From Rhodanobacter fulvus Jip2 (GTDB lineage: Bacteria > Pseudomonadota > Gammaproteobacteria > Xanthomonadales > Rhodanobacteraceae), in assembly GCF_000264315.1 (NCBI RefSeq), contig NZ_AJXU01000028.1, forward strand, positions 186,001-250,000: 64,000 nt of DNA, written 5' to 3'. A program made the translations under genes and the position numbers. This document shows positions 41,722 to 50,051 of the stretch, piece by piece (position 1 is the first letter of the stretch; each line of letters opens with the position of its first letter). Under the pieces are notes generated by a model. The model made no database searches. It was not told where the DNA came from and was given only the letters and a program-made list of their open reading frames with translations.

Positions 41722-42033
41722 TCACCACGGCGAAGGTAGCACCACTCGGGTAAGCACATCCGCCACGGTCATGCCGATCAGCACGGCCAGCCAGGCAAAG
41801 CCCACCGCCGCGGCGATCCGCAGCAGCGGCGGGCCGCGGCGCAGGCGCATGAAAAACGCCATCACCAGCAGCGTCTTGATCACGGAAATGCCCAGCGCGC
41901 TCAATGTATTGAACACGCCCAGGGGCAACAGCGCGCAGCCGGCGCTGGTCAACAGCAGCGCCAGCAAGGCCGCCAGCACGATCAGGTGCAGGCGCAGCGA
42001 AGGTGGCGAGGCGGATGTCGTCGGCGCGTTCAT
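41722..42033 (-). CDS. Cytochrome c oxidase subunit IV family protein
   Basis: 103 residues with three membrane helices (about 16-37, 43-62, 72-95), typical of prokaryotic oxidase subunit IV (CtaF/CyoD-like). The second helix has LSALGISVIKTLLVMAFFMRL, quoted in part, as in the family. It is the last gene of the 12-gene act-cox operon and overlaps the subunit III stop by 4 bases (ATGA). Confidence 0.85.
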   Translation of the reverse strand: MNAPTTSASPPSLRLHLIVLAALLALLLTSAGCALLPLGVFNTLSALGISVIKTLLVMAFFMRLRRGPPLLRIAAAVGFAWLAVLIGMTVADVLTRVVLPSPW

Positions 42034-42677
42034 CCGGCGCGCCCCACCAGGTAAATCAGCGGATAGACGAAGATCCACACGATGTCGACCAGATGCCAAT
42101 ACAGCGCCGACAGTTCCAGCGGCGTGTAGTACTGCGCACTGAATCGCGCGCGCCAGGTGCGGCGGGCCATCACCAGCAGCAGGATCACGCCGATGCCCAC
42201 GTGCAGGCTGTGGAAGCCGGTGATGAAGTAGTAAAGGCAGAAGAACAGCTGCATCGGCCCGGCCAGCGGCCCTTGCTGGGTGTAGCGGATGCCCGGTATC
42301 AGCCCTTCGCGGTATTCGCTGTAGTACTCGAAGCCGTGCATCACCAGAAAGCTCAGGCCCAGCGCGGCGGTAAGCACCAGCAACCACGCGGCGACGCGCC
42401 GGCCGCCCAGTTGCACGTCGCGCAACGCCAGCGCCACGGCGCAACTGCTGGTCAGCAGCACGGCGGTTTCGATCGTGCCCAGCAGCATGTCGGTGTGCCG
42501 GCTGCCCGCCGCGAACGCCGCGGGAAAACGCACGCGGCATACCGTGTAGCCGGCGAACAGCACGCCGAAGAACAAGGCCTCGGTAGCCAGGAAGGTCCAC
42601 ATGCCCAGCGCCGACGCCTCGCGCTGTTGCGCGGCATCGTCGAACTGCTGGGCCAACATGGCGCTTTCGGTGCTCAT
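42030..42677 (-). CDS. ctaE: Cytochrome c oxidase subunit III
   Basis: 215-residue membrane subunit with five helices. Family marks: [21 protein letters not shown] (quoted in part) at the start, [14 protein letters not shown] region [25 protein letters not shown] with the conserved histidines, and [18 protein letters not shown] at the end. Five helices rather than seven is usual for the oxidases partnered with alternative complex III. Both ends overlap neighbours by 4 bases. Confidence 0.93.
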   Translation of the reverse strand: MSTESAMLAQQFDDAAQQREASALGMWTFLATEALFFGVLFAGYTVCRVRFPAAFAAGSRHTDMLLGTIETAVLLTSSCAVALALRDVQLGGRRVAAWLLVLTAALGLSFLVMHGFEYYSEYREGLIPGIRYTQQGPLAGPMQLFFCLYYFITGFHSLHVGIGVILLLVMARRTWRARFSAQYYTPLELSALYWHLVDIVWIFVYPLIYLVGRAG

Positions 42678-44281
42678 GCGTCCTCATACGCGTAAGGCCC
42701 TTCGTTGACCACGGGCGTGACCTCGAAATTGTGCGTGGGCGGCGGCGAGTCGGTGAGCCATTCCAGCCCTTTCGCGCGCCATGGATTGGGACCAGCGCGC
42801 GGGCCATGGCGCAGCGACCAGCCCAGGTAGACCAGCGGCAGCAGGTAGGACACGGCCAGGATCGACGCGCCCGCCGACGACAGGATGTTCAGCACCTGAA
42901 ACTGCGGCAGGTACTCGTGGTAGCGCCGCGGCATGCCCTCGTAGCCCAGCAGGTATTGCGGGAAGAACGTGAGGTTGAAACCGAAGAACATCAGGATCGC
43001 CGCGAACCGCGCCCATGCCTGCGAATACAGCCGCCCGGTGACCTTGGGCCACCAGAAATGGATGCCGCCCAGGTACGCCATCACCGAGCCCCCGACCATG
43101 ATGTAGTGGAAATGCGCCACCACGAAATAGGTGTCGTGCAGGCTCACGTCCAGCGCGGTGGCGGCCAGGAAGATGCCGGTCATGCCGCCCAGCATGAACA
43201 GGCCCACGAAGCCCAGCGCATACAGCATCGGTGCGTTGAAATCGATGCGGCCCTTGTACAGCGTGGCCGTCCAGTTGAAGACCTTGATCGCCGACGGCAC
43301 CGCGATGATGAAGCTCAGGATCGAGAACACCATGCTGGCGTACATCGACTGCCCGGCCACGAACATGTGGTGCCCCCAGACCAGGAACCCCACCACCGAA
43401 ATGCCCACGATCGCCCACACCATGAAGCGGTAGCCGAAGATGCGCTTGCGCGCGCCCGCCGTGATCAGCTCGCTGACCACGCCCATCGCCGGCAGCACCA
43501 TGATGTAGACAGCCGGGTGCGAATAGAACCAGAAGAAATGCTGGAACAACACCGGATCGCCGCCCAGCGCGGGATCGAAAATGCCCACGCCGAAGATCCG
43601 CTCCAGCGCGATCAGCGACAGCGTCATCGCCAGCACCGGCGTGGCCAGCACCATCACCAGCGCCACCGCGTACATCGCCCACACGAACAATGGCAGCCGC
43701 ATCCAGGTCATCCCGGGCGCGCGCATGCTGTGGGTGGTGACGATGAAATTGATGCCGGTGAGGATGGACGAGAAACCCACCACGAACACGCCCACCACGG
43801 TGAGCATCACGTGGCCGTTGGAAAACATGGTCGAGAACGGCGTGTAGAACGTCCAGCCGGTATCCACGCCGCCCAGCACCAGCATGGCCAGGGTGAACAG
43901 CCCGCCGATCATGTACAGGTACCAGCTGAAAAGGTTCAGCCGCGGAAACGCCATGTCGCGCGCACCGATCATCATCGGCAGCAGGAAGTTGCCCAGCGTG
44001 GCGGGGATCGACGGAATCAGGAAGAACCACACCATCACCACGCCGTGGAAGGTGAACGCCTTGTTGTATGCGTCGGCGGTCAACAGGTCGCCGGCCGGGG
44101 TGATCAGCTCCAGCCGGATCAGCATCGCGGCGAAGCCACCCAGGAAGAAAAAGAACGTGATCGCCAGCGCGTACAGGATCGCGATGCGCTTGTGGTCGTG
44201 GGTGAACAGCCACGAGCGCAGGCTGTGGCCATCGTCGAGATAGCTGCGCGGCGGCGGTACGGCGGATTCAATGCTGTTCAC
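42674..44281 (-). CDS. ctaD: Cytochrome c oxidase subunit I, A2-type
   Basis: 535-residue catalytic subunit with twelve helices binding heme a and the heme-CuB site. The CuB ligand block reads [16 protein letters not shown]: the D-channel glutamate of A1 enzymes (GHPEVY) is replaced and a YS pair precedes the His, the mark of A2-type oxidases. Other ligands are in WGHHMFVAG and [16 protein letters not shown]. The GTG at 44281 ([11 protein letters not shown]) has GGAG about 7 bases upstream and overlaps coxB by 14 bases; a further upstream ATG would overlap more. The 4-bp overlap with subunit III follows. Confidence 0.94.
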   Translation of the reverse strand: MNSIESAVPPPRSYLDDGHSLRSWLFTHDHKRIAILYALAITFFFFLGGFAAMLIRLELITPAGDLLTADAYNKAFTFHGVVMVWFFLIPSIPATLGNFLLPMMIGARDMAFPRLNLFSWYLYMIGGLFTLAMLVLGGVDTGWTFYTPFSTMFSNGHVMLTVVGVFVVGFSSILTGINFIVTTHSMRAPGMTWMRLPLFVWAMYAVALVMVLATPVLAMTLSLIALERIFGVGIFDPALGGDPVLFQHFFWFYSHPAVYIMVLPAMGVVSELITAGARKRIFGYRFMVWAIVGISVVGFLVWGHHMFVAGQSMYASMVFSILSFIIAVPSAIKVFNWTATLYKGRIDFNAPMLYALGFVGLFMLGGMTGIFLAATALDVSLHDTYFVVAHFHYIMVGGSVMAYLGGIHFWWPKVTGRLYSQAWARFAAILMFFGFNLTFFPQYLLGYEGMPRRYHEYLPQFQVLNILSSAGASILAVSYLLPLVYLGWSLRHGPRAGPNPWRAKGLEWLTDSPPPTHNFEVTPVVNEGPYAYEDA

Positions 44282-45212
44282 GTGCAGTCTCCGTCGTGGC
44301 ATGGCGCGATTTGAGATAGGCGATCAGGGCCAGCACGTCGTCCTCGCCGATGCGCCCGGTATAGCTGGGCATGATCGGCGCGTAGCCGGCCGCCACCTGC
44401 TTGCGCGGCAGCATGATCGAATCGCGGATGTAGCGATCGTCGGCGCGCACCTGGCTGCCATCGGCCAGCGGCACGGTGCTGCCGTAGAGCCCGTCCAGAT
44501 CGGGGGCGTGCACGCTGGACTGGCTGCCGTGGCAGCCGCTGCAGCCGAAACGGCGGAACCGTTCAGCACCCTGCTCCGCCAACCCGGTGCCCGCGTGCGC
44601 CTGCAGCCAGCGGGCGTAGTCGGCAGGTTTCATCACGGTGACGTTGCCGGTCATGCGGGCGTGGTCGGTGCCGCAATATTGCGAGCACAGCAGCGGGTAT
44701 TCGCCCTCTCGCGTGGCGGTGAACCACAGCTGCGTGTAACGCCCCGGCAGCACGTCCTGCTTCTGCCGGAACGCGGGCACGTAGAAATCGTGGATCACAT
44801 CCTGCGAGGTCATCACCAGCCGGATCGGCCGGCCCAGCGGCACGTGCAGGCTGTCGATTTCGCGCTGGCCGCCGGGGTGTTGCACCTTCCACATCCACTG
44901 CTTGGCCACCACGTAGATCGGCGCCGCATCGGCCGGCGGCGTGCGCATGCGGCTCCACAGGCTGATGCTCCAGCCGAACAGCGCCATGAACATCAGGAAC
45001 GGCACCACCGTCCATGCCACCTCCACGCCCAGCCGGGTCTGGTTGGCGTTGCTGCGGTCGGCGTGGCTGCGGCGGCGGTACTTCACGCAGAAGAAGATCA
45101 TCACCACGAACACCGCCACCGATATCGTGCCGGTCAACGCCAGCATCACGTCGAACAGCGTGTCCACGCTGCCGGCCAGGGTGGAGGCCTGCGGTGGCGC
45201 CATCGTCATCAT
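44268..45212 (-). CDS. ctaC: Cytochrome c oxidase subunit II with fused cytochrome c (caa3)
   Basis: 314 residues. Two N-terminal helices (about 18-40 and 62-84) anchor a CuA domain with ligands in [12 protein letters not shown] and the upstream [11 protein letters not shown] histidine. A C-terminal class I cytochrome c domain has the heme motif CSGCH and a Met ligand in YAPIMPSY, which makes this a caa3-type oxidase taking electrons from alternative complex III or its ActE partner. No lipobox is seen at the N-terminus. ATG at 45212 overlaps the SCO stop by 4 bases. Confidence 0.94.
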   Translation of the reverse strand: MMTMAPPQASTLAGSVDTLFDVMLALTGTISVAVFVVMIFFCVKYRRRSHADRSNANQTRLGVEVAWTVVPFLMFMALFGWSISLWSRMRTPPADAAPIYVVAKQWMWKVQHPGGQREIDSLHVPLGRPIRLVMTSQDVIHDFYVPAFRQKQDVLPGRYTQLWFTATREGEYPLLCSQYCGTDHARMTGNVTVMKPADYARWLQAHAGTGLAEQGAERFRRFGCSGCHGSQSSVHAPDLDGLYGSTVPLADGSQVRADDRYIRDSIMLPRKQVAAGYAPIMPSYTGRIGEDDVLALIAYLKSRHATTETAREQH

Positions 45213-46000
45213 GCCGTCCTCCGGCGTCGATGCAGCCACAGCACGGTGGCGCCCAGCACGATCGCAAAGCCGATGCCGATGAACTGCATCACGCGCCCGA
45301 TCAGCAAGCTGTAGCGGCCGGTGCTGGGATCGTAACCACAGCACAGCAACACCAGTTGATCCACCAGACTGCCCAGTTTCCCGCGCGAGGCATCCACCAG
45401 TGCCAGCCGCAGCGAGCGCGGCGGGTAGTCCACACCGAACATGTATTGCGTCACGCGCCCTTCGGCGGACAGCACCACCACGCCGGCGGCGTGCGCGTAC
45501 TGGTCGTTGCGCGGGTCGAGAAAATAGCGGAAGCCGATTGCACGGGCCAGCGAATGGATGTCTGTTTCATCACCGGTCAGGAAATGCCATTGATCGACTT
45601 TCGCTGACGGCTGCGCGCGGGCCAGCATGCGCTGGCTGGCGGCGGCATCAGCGGGTTGCTCGCGCGGGTCGATACTGACGAACACCACCTCGAAATCCTG
45701 CCCTGGCCGCAGCGTCAGCGTCGCCACGGCGTGCGACAGACCGTGCAGAACCGCATCGCAAAGGTTGGGGCAACGGTAATAGCCCATGGCCAGCAACATC
45801 GGCTTGCCATTGGCGATCTGGCGCAGCGAACGTGATGGCCCGTCACTCTCCCGAAAGTGCAGATCCATCGGTACCTGCGCGCCCAGACGCTGGTCGAAAC
45901 CGGCGCGCTGATCGAGATCGGCCGGCGCCATCGGTGCGTGCGCGGCCGCGGCTGCCGTCAGCCACAGGCAGGCACAGGCAATGACGGCGCGCCGGATCAT
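45209..46000 (-). CDS. SCO1/SenC copper chaperone with C-terminal membrane anchor
   Basis: 263-residue thioredoxin-fold copper chaperone for CuA assembly. A signal peptide ends near AAAAAH; the copper site is YYRCPNLCDAV (CxxxC) with the partner His in DQYAHAAGVVVLS. Beyond the usual SCO domain there is an extra segment with LVLLCCGYDPSTGRY and a last helix GIGFAIVLGATVLWL, so the protein is anchored at its C-terminus. Such extended SCO proteins accompany act-cox operons. It overlaps both neighbours by 4 bases. Confidence 0.92.
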   Translation of the reverse strand: MIRRAVIACACLWLTAAAAAHAPMAPADLDQRAGFDQRLGAQVPMDLHFRESDGPSRSLRQIANGKPMLLAMGYYRCPNLCDAVLHGLSHAVATLTLRPGQDFEVVFVSIDPREQPADAAASQRMLARAQPSAKVDQWHFLTGDETDIHSLARAIGFRYFLDPRNDQYAHAAGVVVLSAEGRVTQYMFGVDYPPRSLRLALVDASRGKLGSLVDQLVLLCCGYDPSTGRYSLLIGRVMQFIGIGFAIVLGATVLWLHRRRRTA

Positions 46001-46362
46001 CGGGCATTCCCCGGCGCATCATCCGCCGCTGCGGGTGTCGCATGGCTTGCGACCAGCAAGGCCATCGCCCGCTCGATCGGGATCTGCGCGATGCCGGTTT
46101 CGCGGTCCACCCAACCGTAGCTCTCCAGCCGCTGCCGTTGCTGTGCACGTTCGGCGGCAATATCCGCCGCGGGATGAGCCTGCAATCGTGGCGCGGGTGG
46201 TGGTGCCTGCAGGCCGGCGGTGATCTGCGGCGCCAGCCAGTAGCGCAGCAGCGGATACATCAGCGCCGCGATCAACACCAGCCCCACGCCGAGGCCGAGA
46301 CCCACGCGATGCAGCAGGCGCGCATCGACCAGCGGGCTTTCATGACGATGGACGTCATTCAC
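45997..46362 (-). CDS. Small membrane-anchored protein of the act-cox operon
   Basis: 121 residues: one helix near the N-terminus (LGLGVGLVLIAALMYPLL, about residues 22-40), then a Pro/Ala-rich link and a short conserved-looking end, ESYGWVDRETGIAQIPIERAM. I recognise this ending from small proteins encoded between act and cox genes, but no function is assigned. It starts with GTG at 46362, which overlaps the ActF stop by 4 bases (GTGA); an ATG nearby is in another frame. The stop overlaps the SCO gene by 4 bases. Most of the protein would face the periplasm. Possible assembly or linking factor between the two complexes (inference). Confidence 0.75.
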   Translation of the reverse strand: MNDVHRHESPLVDARLLHRVGLGLGVGLVLIAALMYPLLRYWLAPQITAGLQAPPPAPRLQAHPAADIAAERAQQRQRLESYGWVDRETGIAQIPIERAMALLVASHATPAAADDAPGNAR

Positions 46363-47498
46363 GGCAACACCCTCGCAGCGGACGCACTCGGCTGCACGAC
46401 GGCGCGCCACCGCGCATCGAACACCACCCACCACCAGCCGCCGATGCCCAGCCACGCCAGCGGGTCGCTCCACGCCAGCGCAAACCCGCCGGGTCGGAAG
46501 CTGGGCACGACCAGCCAGAACAGATACGCGTAATGCATCACCAACAGCAGCGCCGCCACCGCCAGCAACCAGCCCGCACGGTGCTTGGCCTGTCGTGACA
46601 ACAACACCGCGAACGGCACGGCCAGATGAAACACCACCAGCGCCACGCCCAGCGCGCTCCAGCTGGTTTTCAGCCGCGGCAGATACCACACGGTTTCCGC
46701 CGGCAGGTCGCCGATCCACGCGGTGAGGTAATCCATGAACGCCAGGTACGACCACGCCAGCACCAGGGTCAACATCAGGTTGCCCACGTCGCCCAGCAAG
46801 CACGCGGGCTCGGCAGGTGGATGTGATGGCGTATCGTCGCGCCGATGCCGCAGCGCGGCGTACAACACCGCCAGCGCGGCGGCGGCCAGCACCTGGCTGG
46901 TGGCCACGATCAAGCCGAAGATGGACGATCGCCACGCCGGCACCAGCGACATCACCCAGTCCACCGCGGCCGTGGTCATCGTGAGCAGGTAGACGATCAA
47001 CCCCAGCGCCGCGAAGCGCGACAAGCCCGCATCGTCGGCGCGATCCAGCCGCCGTCGCAAGGCCGAGGCCAGCCACAGCCATAATCCGAAACACAGCAGC
47101 ATGCGCACGATGAAAAAGCCGTCGTTCAGATACCAGGCCTGCCGGCGCAACGCGGCATCGGCCATGGCGCCCGGCGCCGCCCACGGATAAAGCAGATGCA
47201 AGCCCAGCAGCAGCGGCAGCCACAACACCGCCAGCCACGGCAATGGCCGCAACGCCGCCAGCAACTGCGGTCGCAGGTAATAGCCCCACGCGCCGCCGGT
47301 CAGCACATGCACCATCAACAGCGCCATCGATCCCAGCGACAGCGACAGGCCGAAAATGCCCGCCACCAGATACGACAGCAGCGCCTGCCGCGGCGCATGC
47401 CAGCCCAGCAGAAGACACAGCAGCAACGCGATGGAAGCCACGCAGGCCATCGCCACATGGATGCGCCGCATGCGCCGCTTGTCCATCGCGAGCGTCAT
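46359..47498 (-). CDS. actF: Alternative complex III subunit ActF (NrfD-like)
   Basis: 379-residue integral membrane protein with about ten helices, the second NrfD-like quinone-site subunit of alternative complex III, a quinol:electron-acceptor oxidoreductase replacing cytochrome bc1. Features are GSMALLMVHVLTGGAWGYYLR near the start (quoted in part), AWYLNDGFFIVR, TAAVDWVMSLVPAWRSSIFGL (split), and WSYLAFMDYLTAWIGDLPAE. It overlaps ActE and the small membrane-protein gene by 4 bases. Confidence 0.9.
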   Translation of the reverse strand: MTLAMDKRRMRRIHVAMACVASIALLLCLLLGWHAPRQALLSYLVAGIFGLSLSLGSMALLMVHVLTGGAWGYYLRPQLLAALRPLPWLAVLWLPLLLGLHLLYPWAAPGAMADAALRRQAWYLNDGFFIVRMLLCFGLWLWLASALRRRLDRADDAGLSRFAALGLIVYLLTMTTAAVDWVMSLVPAWRSSIFGLIVATSQVLAAAALAVLYAALRHRRDDTPSHPPAEPACLLGDVGNLMLTLVLAWSYLAFMDYLTAWIGDLPAETVWYLPRLKTSWSALGVALVVFHLAVPFAVLLSRQAKHRAGWLLAVAALLLVMHYAYLFWLVVPSFRPGGFALAWSDPLAWLGIGGWWWVVFDARWRAVVQPSASAARVLP

Positions 47499-48163
47499 CG
47501 GCTGGCTCCCGCCGCGCTGTTCTGCAGTTGCGCACGGTCGCTGGTATCCAGTTGATGCACCGGCGCATGGCGGCTCAATTGCAGCGCGCGGATATAGGCC
47601 ACGATGGCCCAGCGGTCGTGTACCGACACGCGGTCGGCGTAGGGATACATCACGCCGTAACCGTGGGTGATCACCTGGAAAAAATGACTGTCTGGCGCGT
47701 CGCGCAGGCGTTCGCTGTGATAGGTGGGCGGTGCCGGAAAACCGCGCCGCACGATCATGCCATCGCCATCGCCCGCCGCCCCGTGACAGACCGCGCAATA
47801 GATGTCGTAGCGCTGTTGCCCGCGCTGCAGCAGCGCCATGGTCAGCGGCAGCGGGTTGGCTTCGGCGCGTGCACCCATGTCGCCTTGCGCCAGGCTGCGG
47901 CCCTCCCCGCCCAGCGGCAAGGCGGGGCCGACCGATGCGGCAGTGGCCAACGCGCCGAGTCGCCCGCCGCTGCTGTCGGCCGCCTCGCCCGCCGCGCTGG
48001 CCACGCTTCCGGGTGGTGGCGTGCGGGCGGAGTTGCCATTGGCGAACAGCGGGCTGGGCGCCAGCGATTTGTATTTGGGCTGGTCGTACATGTCGTGCAT
48101 GCCGCGCTCGCAGCCGCCGAGCGCCAGGGCGATGACCAGCACGCCGAGCGCACGGCGGATCAC
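47495..48163 (-). CDS. actE: Alternative complex III subunit ActE, monoheme cytochrome c lipoprotein
   Basis: 222 residues. The signal ends in a lipobox (ALALGGC), then about 80 low-complexity residues (Ala, Gly, Pro, Ser), then a cytochrome c domain with CAVCHGAAGDGDG, a Met-bearing YGVMYPYADRV and IVAYIRALQLS. Likely carries electrons from the complex to the caa3 oxidase. GTG at 48163 overlaps the ActD stop by 4 bases (GTGA), fixing the start; the frame is open far upstream only as a shadow. Confidence 0.9.
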   Translation of the reverse strand: MIRRALGVLVIALALGGCERGMHDMYDQPKYKSLAPSPLFANGNSARTPPPGSVASAAGEAADSSGGRLGALATAASVGPALPLGGEGRSLAQGDMGARAEANPLPLTMALLQRGQQRYDIYCAVCHGAAGDGDGMIVRRGFPAPPTYHSERLRDAPDSHFFQVITHGYGVMYPYADRVSVHDRWAIVAYIRALQLSRHAPVHQLDTSDRAQLQNSAAGASR

Positions 48164-48696
48164 GCCGGCACCTCGTCGACCGACAGCGGCGCCAGGTCGA
48201 TCAATGCCTGCCGTGCGTGGTCGCTGTCGTAGTGCGGATCGTCGGCGCGGATCACGAGAAAGAAACCATCGCGGCTGGCCTGCGCGAAGCGCGGCACGTT
48301 GAACACCGGGTGATACAGCCGCGGCAGGCCGTTGCCCAGCAGCATGCCGACCACGCCGGCCAGCACCGCGCACAGGATCGTCATCTCCAGCGCCGCGGGA
48401 ATGAAAGCCGGCCAGCTGGCCGCCGGGCGGCCACCCACATCGATCGGATAGTCGATCACCGCCGAGTAGTACTGCAGCGCCAGCGTGCCTACGCCGCCAA
48501 CCAATCCACCCAGCAGCACCAGCAACGGCAGCCGGCTGCGCGTCGGCCCCAGTGCCTCGGCCAGGCCTTCCACGGCAAAGGGCGAATACGCCTCCAGCCG
48601 GGTGTAACCGGCGTGGCGCAGCTGCAAGGCGGCGCCGCGCAAGGTCTCGGCGCTGTCGAATTGGGCCATGCAGCCGTAGACGTTCGGGTCGGTCAT
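48160..48696 (-). CDS. actD: Alternative complex III subunit ActD (DUF3341)
   Basis: 178 residues with a DUF3341 plan: cytosolic N-terminus MTDPNVYGCMAQFDSAETL, then SPFAVEGLAEAL, two membrane helices (about 56-76 and 100-122) joined by WPAFIPAALEMTIL, and a C-terminal tail with PVFNVPRFAQASRDGFFL. It overlaps both ActC and ActE by 4 bases. Confidence 0.9.
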   Translation of the reverse strand: MTDPNVYGCMAQFDSAETLRGAALQLRHAGYTRLEAYSPFAVEGLAEALGPTRSRLPLLVLLGGLVGGVGTLALQYYSAVIDYPIDVGGRPAASWPAFIPAALEMTILCAVLAGVVGMLLGNGLPRLYHPVFNVPRFAQASRDGFFLVIRADDPHYDSDHARQALIDLAPLSVDEVPA

Positions 48697-50051
48697 GGCC
48701 GTGGACCCTGCAGCCGATGCACCAACTTGCGCATGTCCGACATCGACACGATCGGCAGCACCCGCACGAACAGCAGAAATAGCAGAAAGAACAAACCGAT
48801 CGACCCGGCCAGGAACGCAAGATCCCAGAACGTGGGATAGAACATGCCCCAACTCGACGGCAGAAAGTCGTGGTACAGGCTGCTGACGATCAGCATGAAG
48901 CGCTCGAACCACATGCCGATCAATACCAGCACGCTGATGCCGAACAGCGCCGCGTGGCTGGCACGCACCCGCCGCGACCACAGCGCCTGGATCGCCACCA
49001 CGTTGCACACGATCGTGGTCCAGAACACCCACGCGTACGCACCGCTGAACCGCTGCATCGTCATCGCCACGTCATAGCGATCCATGCCGTAGAACGCGGT
49101 GAAGATTTCCATCAAATAGCTGTAGTCGACGAACAGTCCCGCGGCCAGCATCATCTTCGCCAGGTTGTCGATGTGGCGCGGGGTGATGAAATCGCCAAGC
49201 TTGAACCAGTGCCGCAACGGCAACCCCAGCACCATCGCCATGGCGAAGCCGGAGAACAGCGCGCCGGCCACGAAGAACGGCGGGAAGATGCTGGAATGCC
49301 AGCCCGGCAGCAGCCCTTCGGAAAAATCCAGCGCCACCATCGAGTGCACCGAGAACACCAGCGGCACCGCCAGCGCGGCCAGCAGCAGGCTCAATGTCTC
49401 GAAGCGTTTCCAGTGCCGCGCCTCGCCGCGCCAGCCCAGCGCCAGCAGGCCGTAGAACACCTGCCTGCCGCGGGTGGCGGCGCGGTCGCGCAGCGTGGCC
49501 AGGTCGGGGATCATCGACACGTACCAGTACAGCACCGACACGATCAGGTACGCCACGATGGCGAAAAAATCCCACAGCAGCGAGCTGCGCCATTGCGGCC
49601 ATACGTTCATGCGGTCCGGGTACGGCGCCAGCCAGTAGAAGAACCACGGGCGGCCCAGATGCAGGATCGGAAAAATGCCCGACACCGATACCGCGAACAC
49701 GGTCATCGTTTCGGCGTAGCGCGTCAGCGGGCTGCGCCAGTCCTGGCGGGTGAGATACAGCGCAGCGGAGATGAAGGTGCCGGCCATGCCGATCGCAATC
49801 CACCACACGTAGTTGGCGATCGCGAATGCCCATGCCACCGGCATGTTCAGTCCCCAGATGCCCACGCCGCGCATCAGCAGCCACACGATGCCGGTGGCCA
49901 GCAGGCCGATCAGGGCGAGCGACAGCGCGAATGCGGCCAGCCACAAGCGACCGGTGGGACGCGTCAGCACGATGTCGCTGACGTGGTCGGTGACGCCGGC
50001 CAGGCTTTGGCCGGGCGCCAGCAGTGGTGCGCGGTTGAGGGCGTCGGTCAT
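48693..50051 (-). CDS. actC: Alternative complex III subunit ActC (NrfD family)
   Basis: 452-residue NrfD-like quinol-binding subunit with ten helices. NrfD/PsrC-family features are WAFAIANYVWWIAIGMAGTFI (quoted in part), LYLTRQDWRSPLTRYAETMT, HLGRPWFFYWLAPYPDRMNVW (split), and GWHSSIFPPFFVAGALFSG. It is close in size to other ActC proteins. Overlaps ActB and ActD by 4 bases. Confidence 0.92.
   Translation of the reverse strand: MTDALNRAPLLAPGQSLAGVTDHVSDIVLTRPTGRLWLAAFALSLALIGLLATGIVWLLMRGVGIWGLNMPVAWAFAIANYVWWIAIGMAGTFISAALYLTRQDWRSPLTRYAETMTVFAVSVSGIFPILHLGRPWFFYWLAPYPDRMNVWPQWRSSLLWDFFAIVAYLIVSVLYWYVSMIPDLATLRDRAATRGRQVFYGLLALGWRGEARHWKRFETLSLLLAALAVPLVFSVHSMVALDFSEGLLPGWHSSIFPPFFVAGALFSGFAMAMVLGLPLRHWFKLGDFITPRHIDNLAKMMLAAGLFVDYSYLMEIFTAFYGMDRYDVAMTMQRFSGAYAWVFWTTIVCNVVAIQALWSRRVRASHAALFGISVLVLIGMWFERFMLIVSSLYHDFLPSSWGMFYPTFWDLAFLAGSIGLFFLLFLLFVRVLPIVSMSDMRKLVHRLQGPRP

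Noticed and set aside
46363-47568. Long minus-strand frame joined to the small act-cox protein
   Set aside because: It is the shadow of actF; only the part after the GTG at 46362 has its own coding character.
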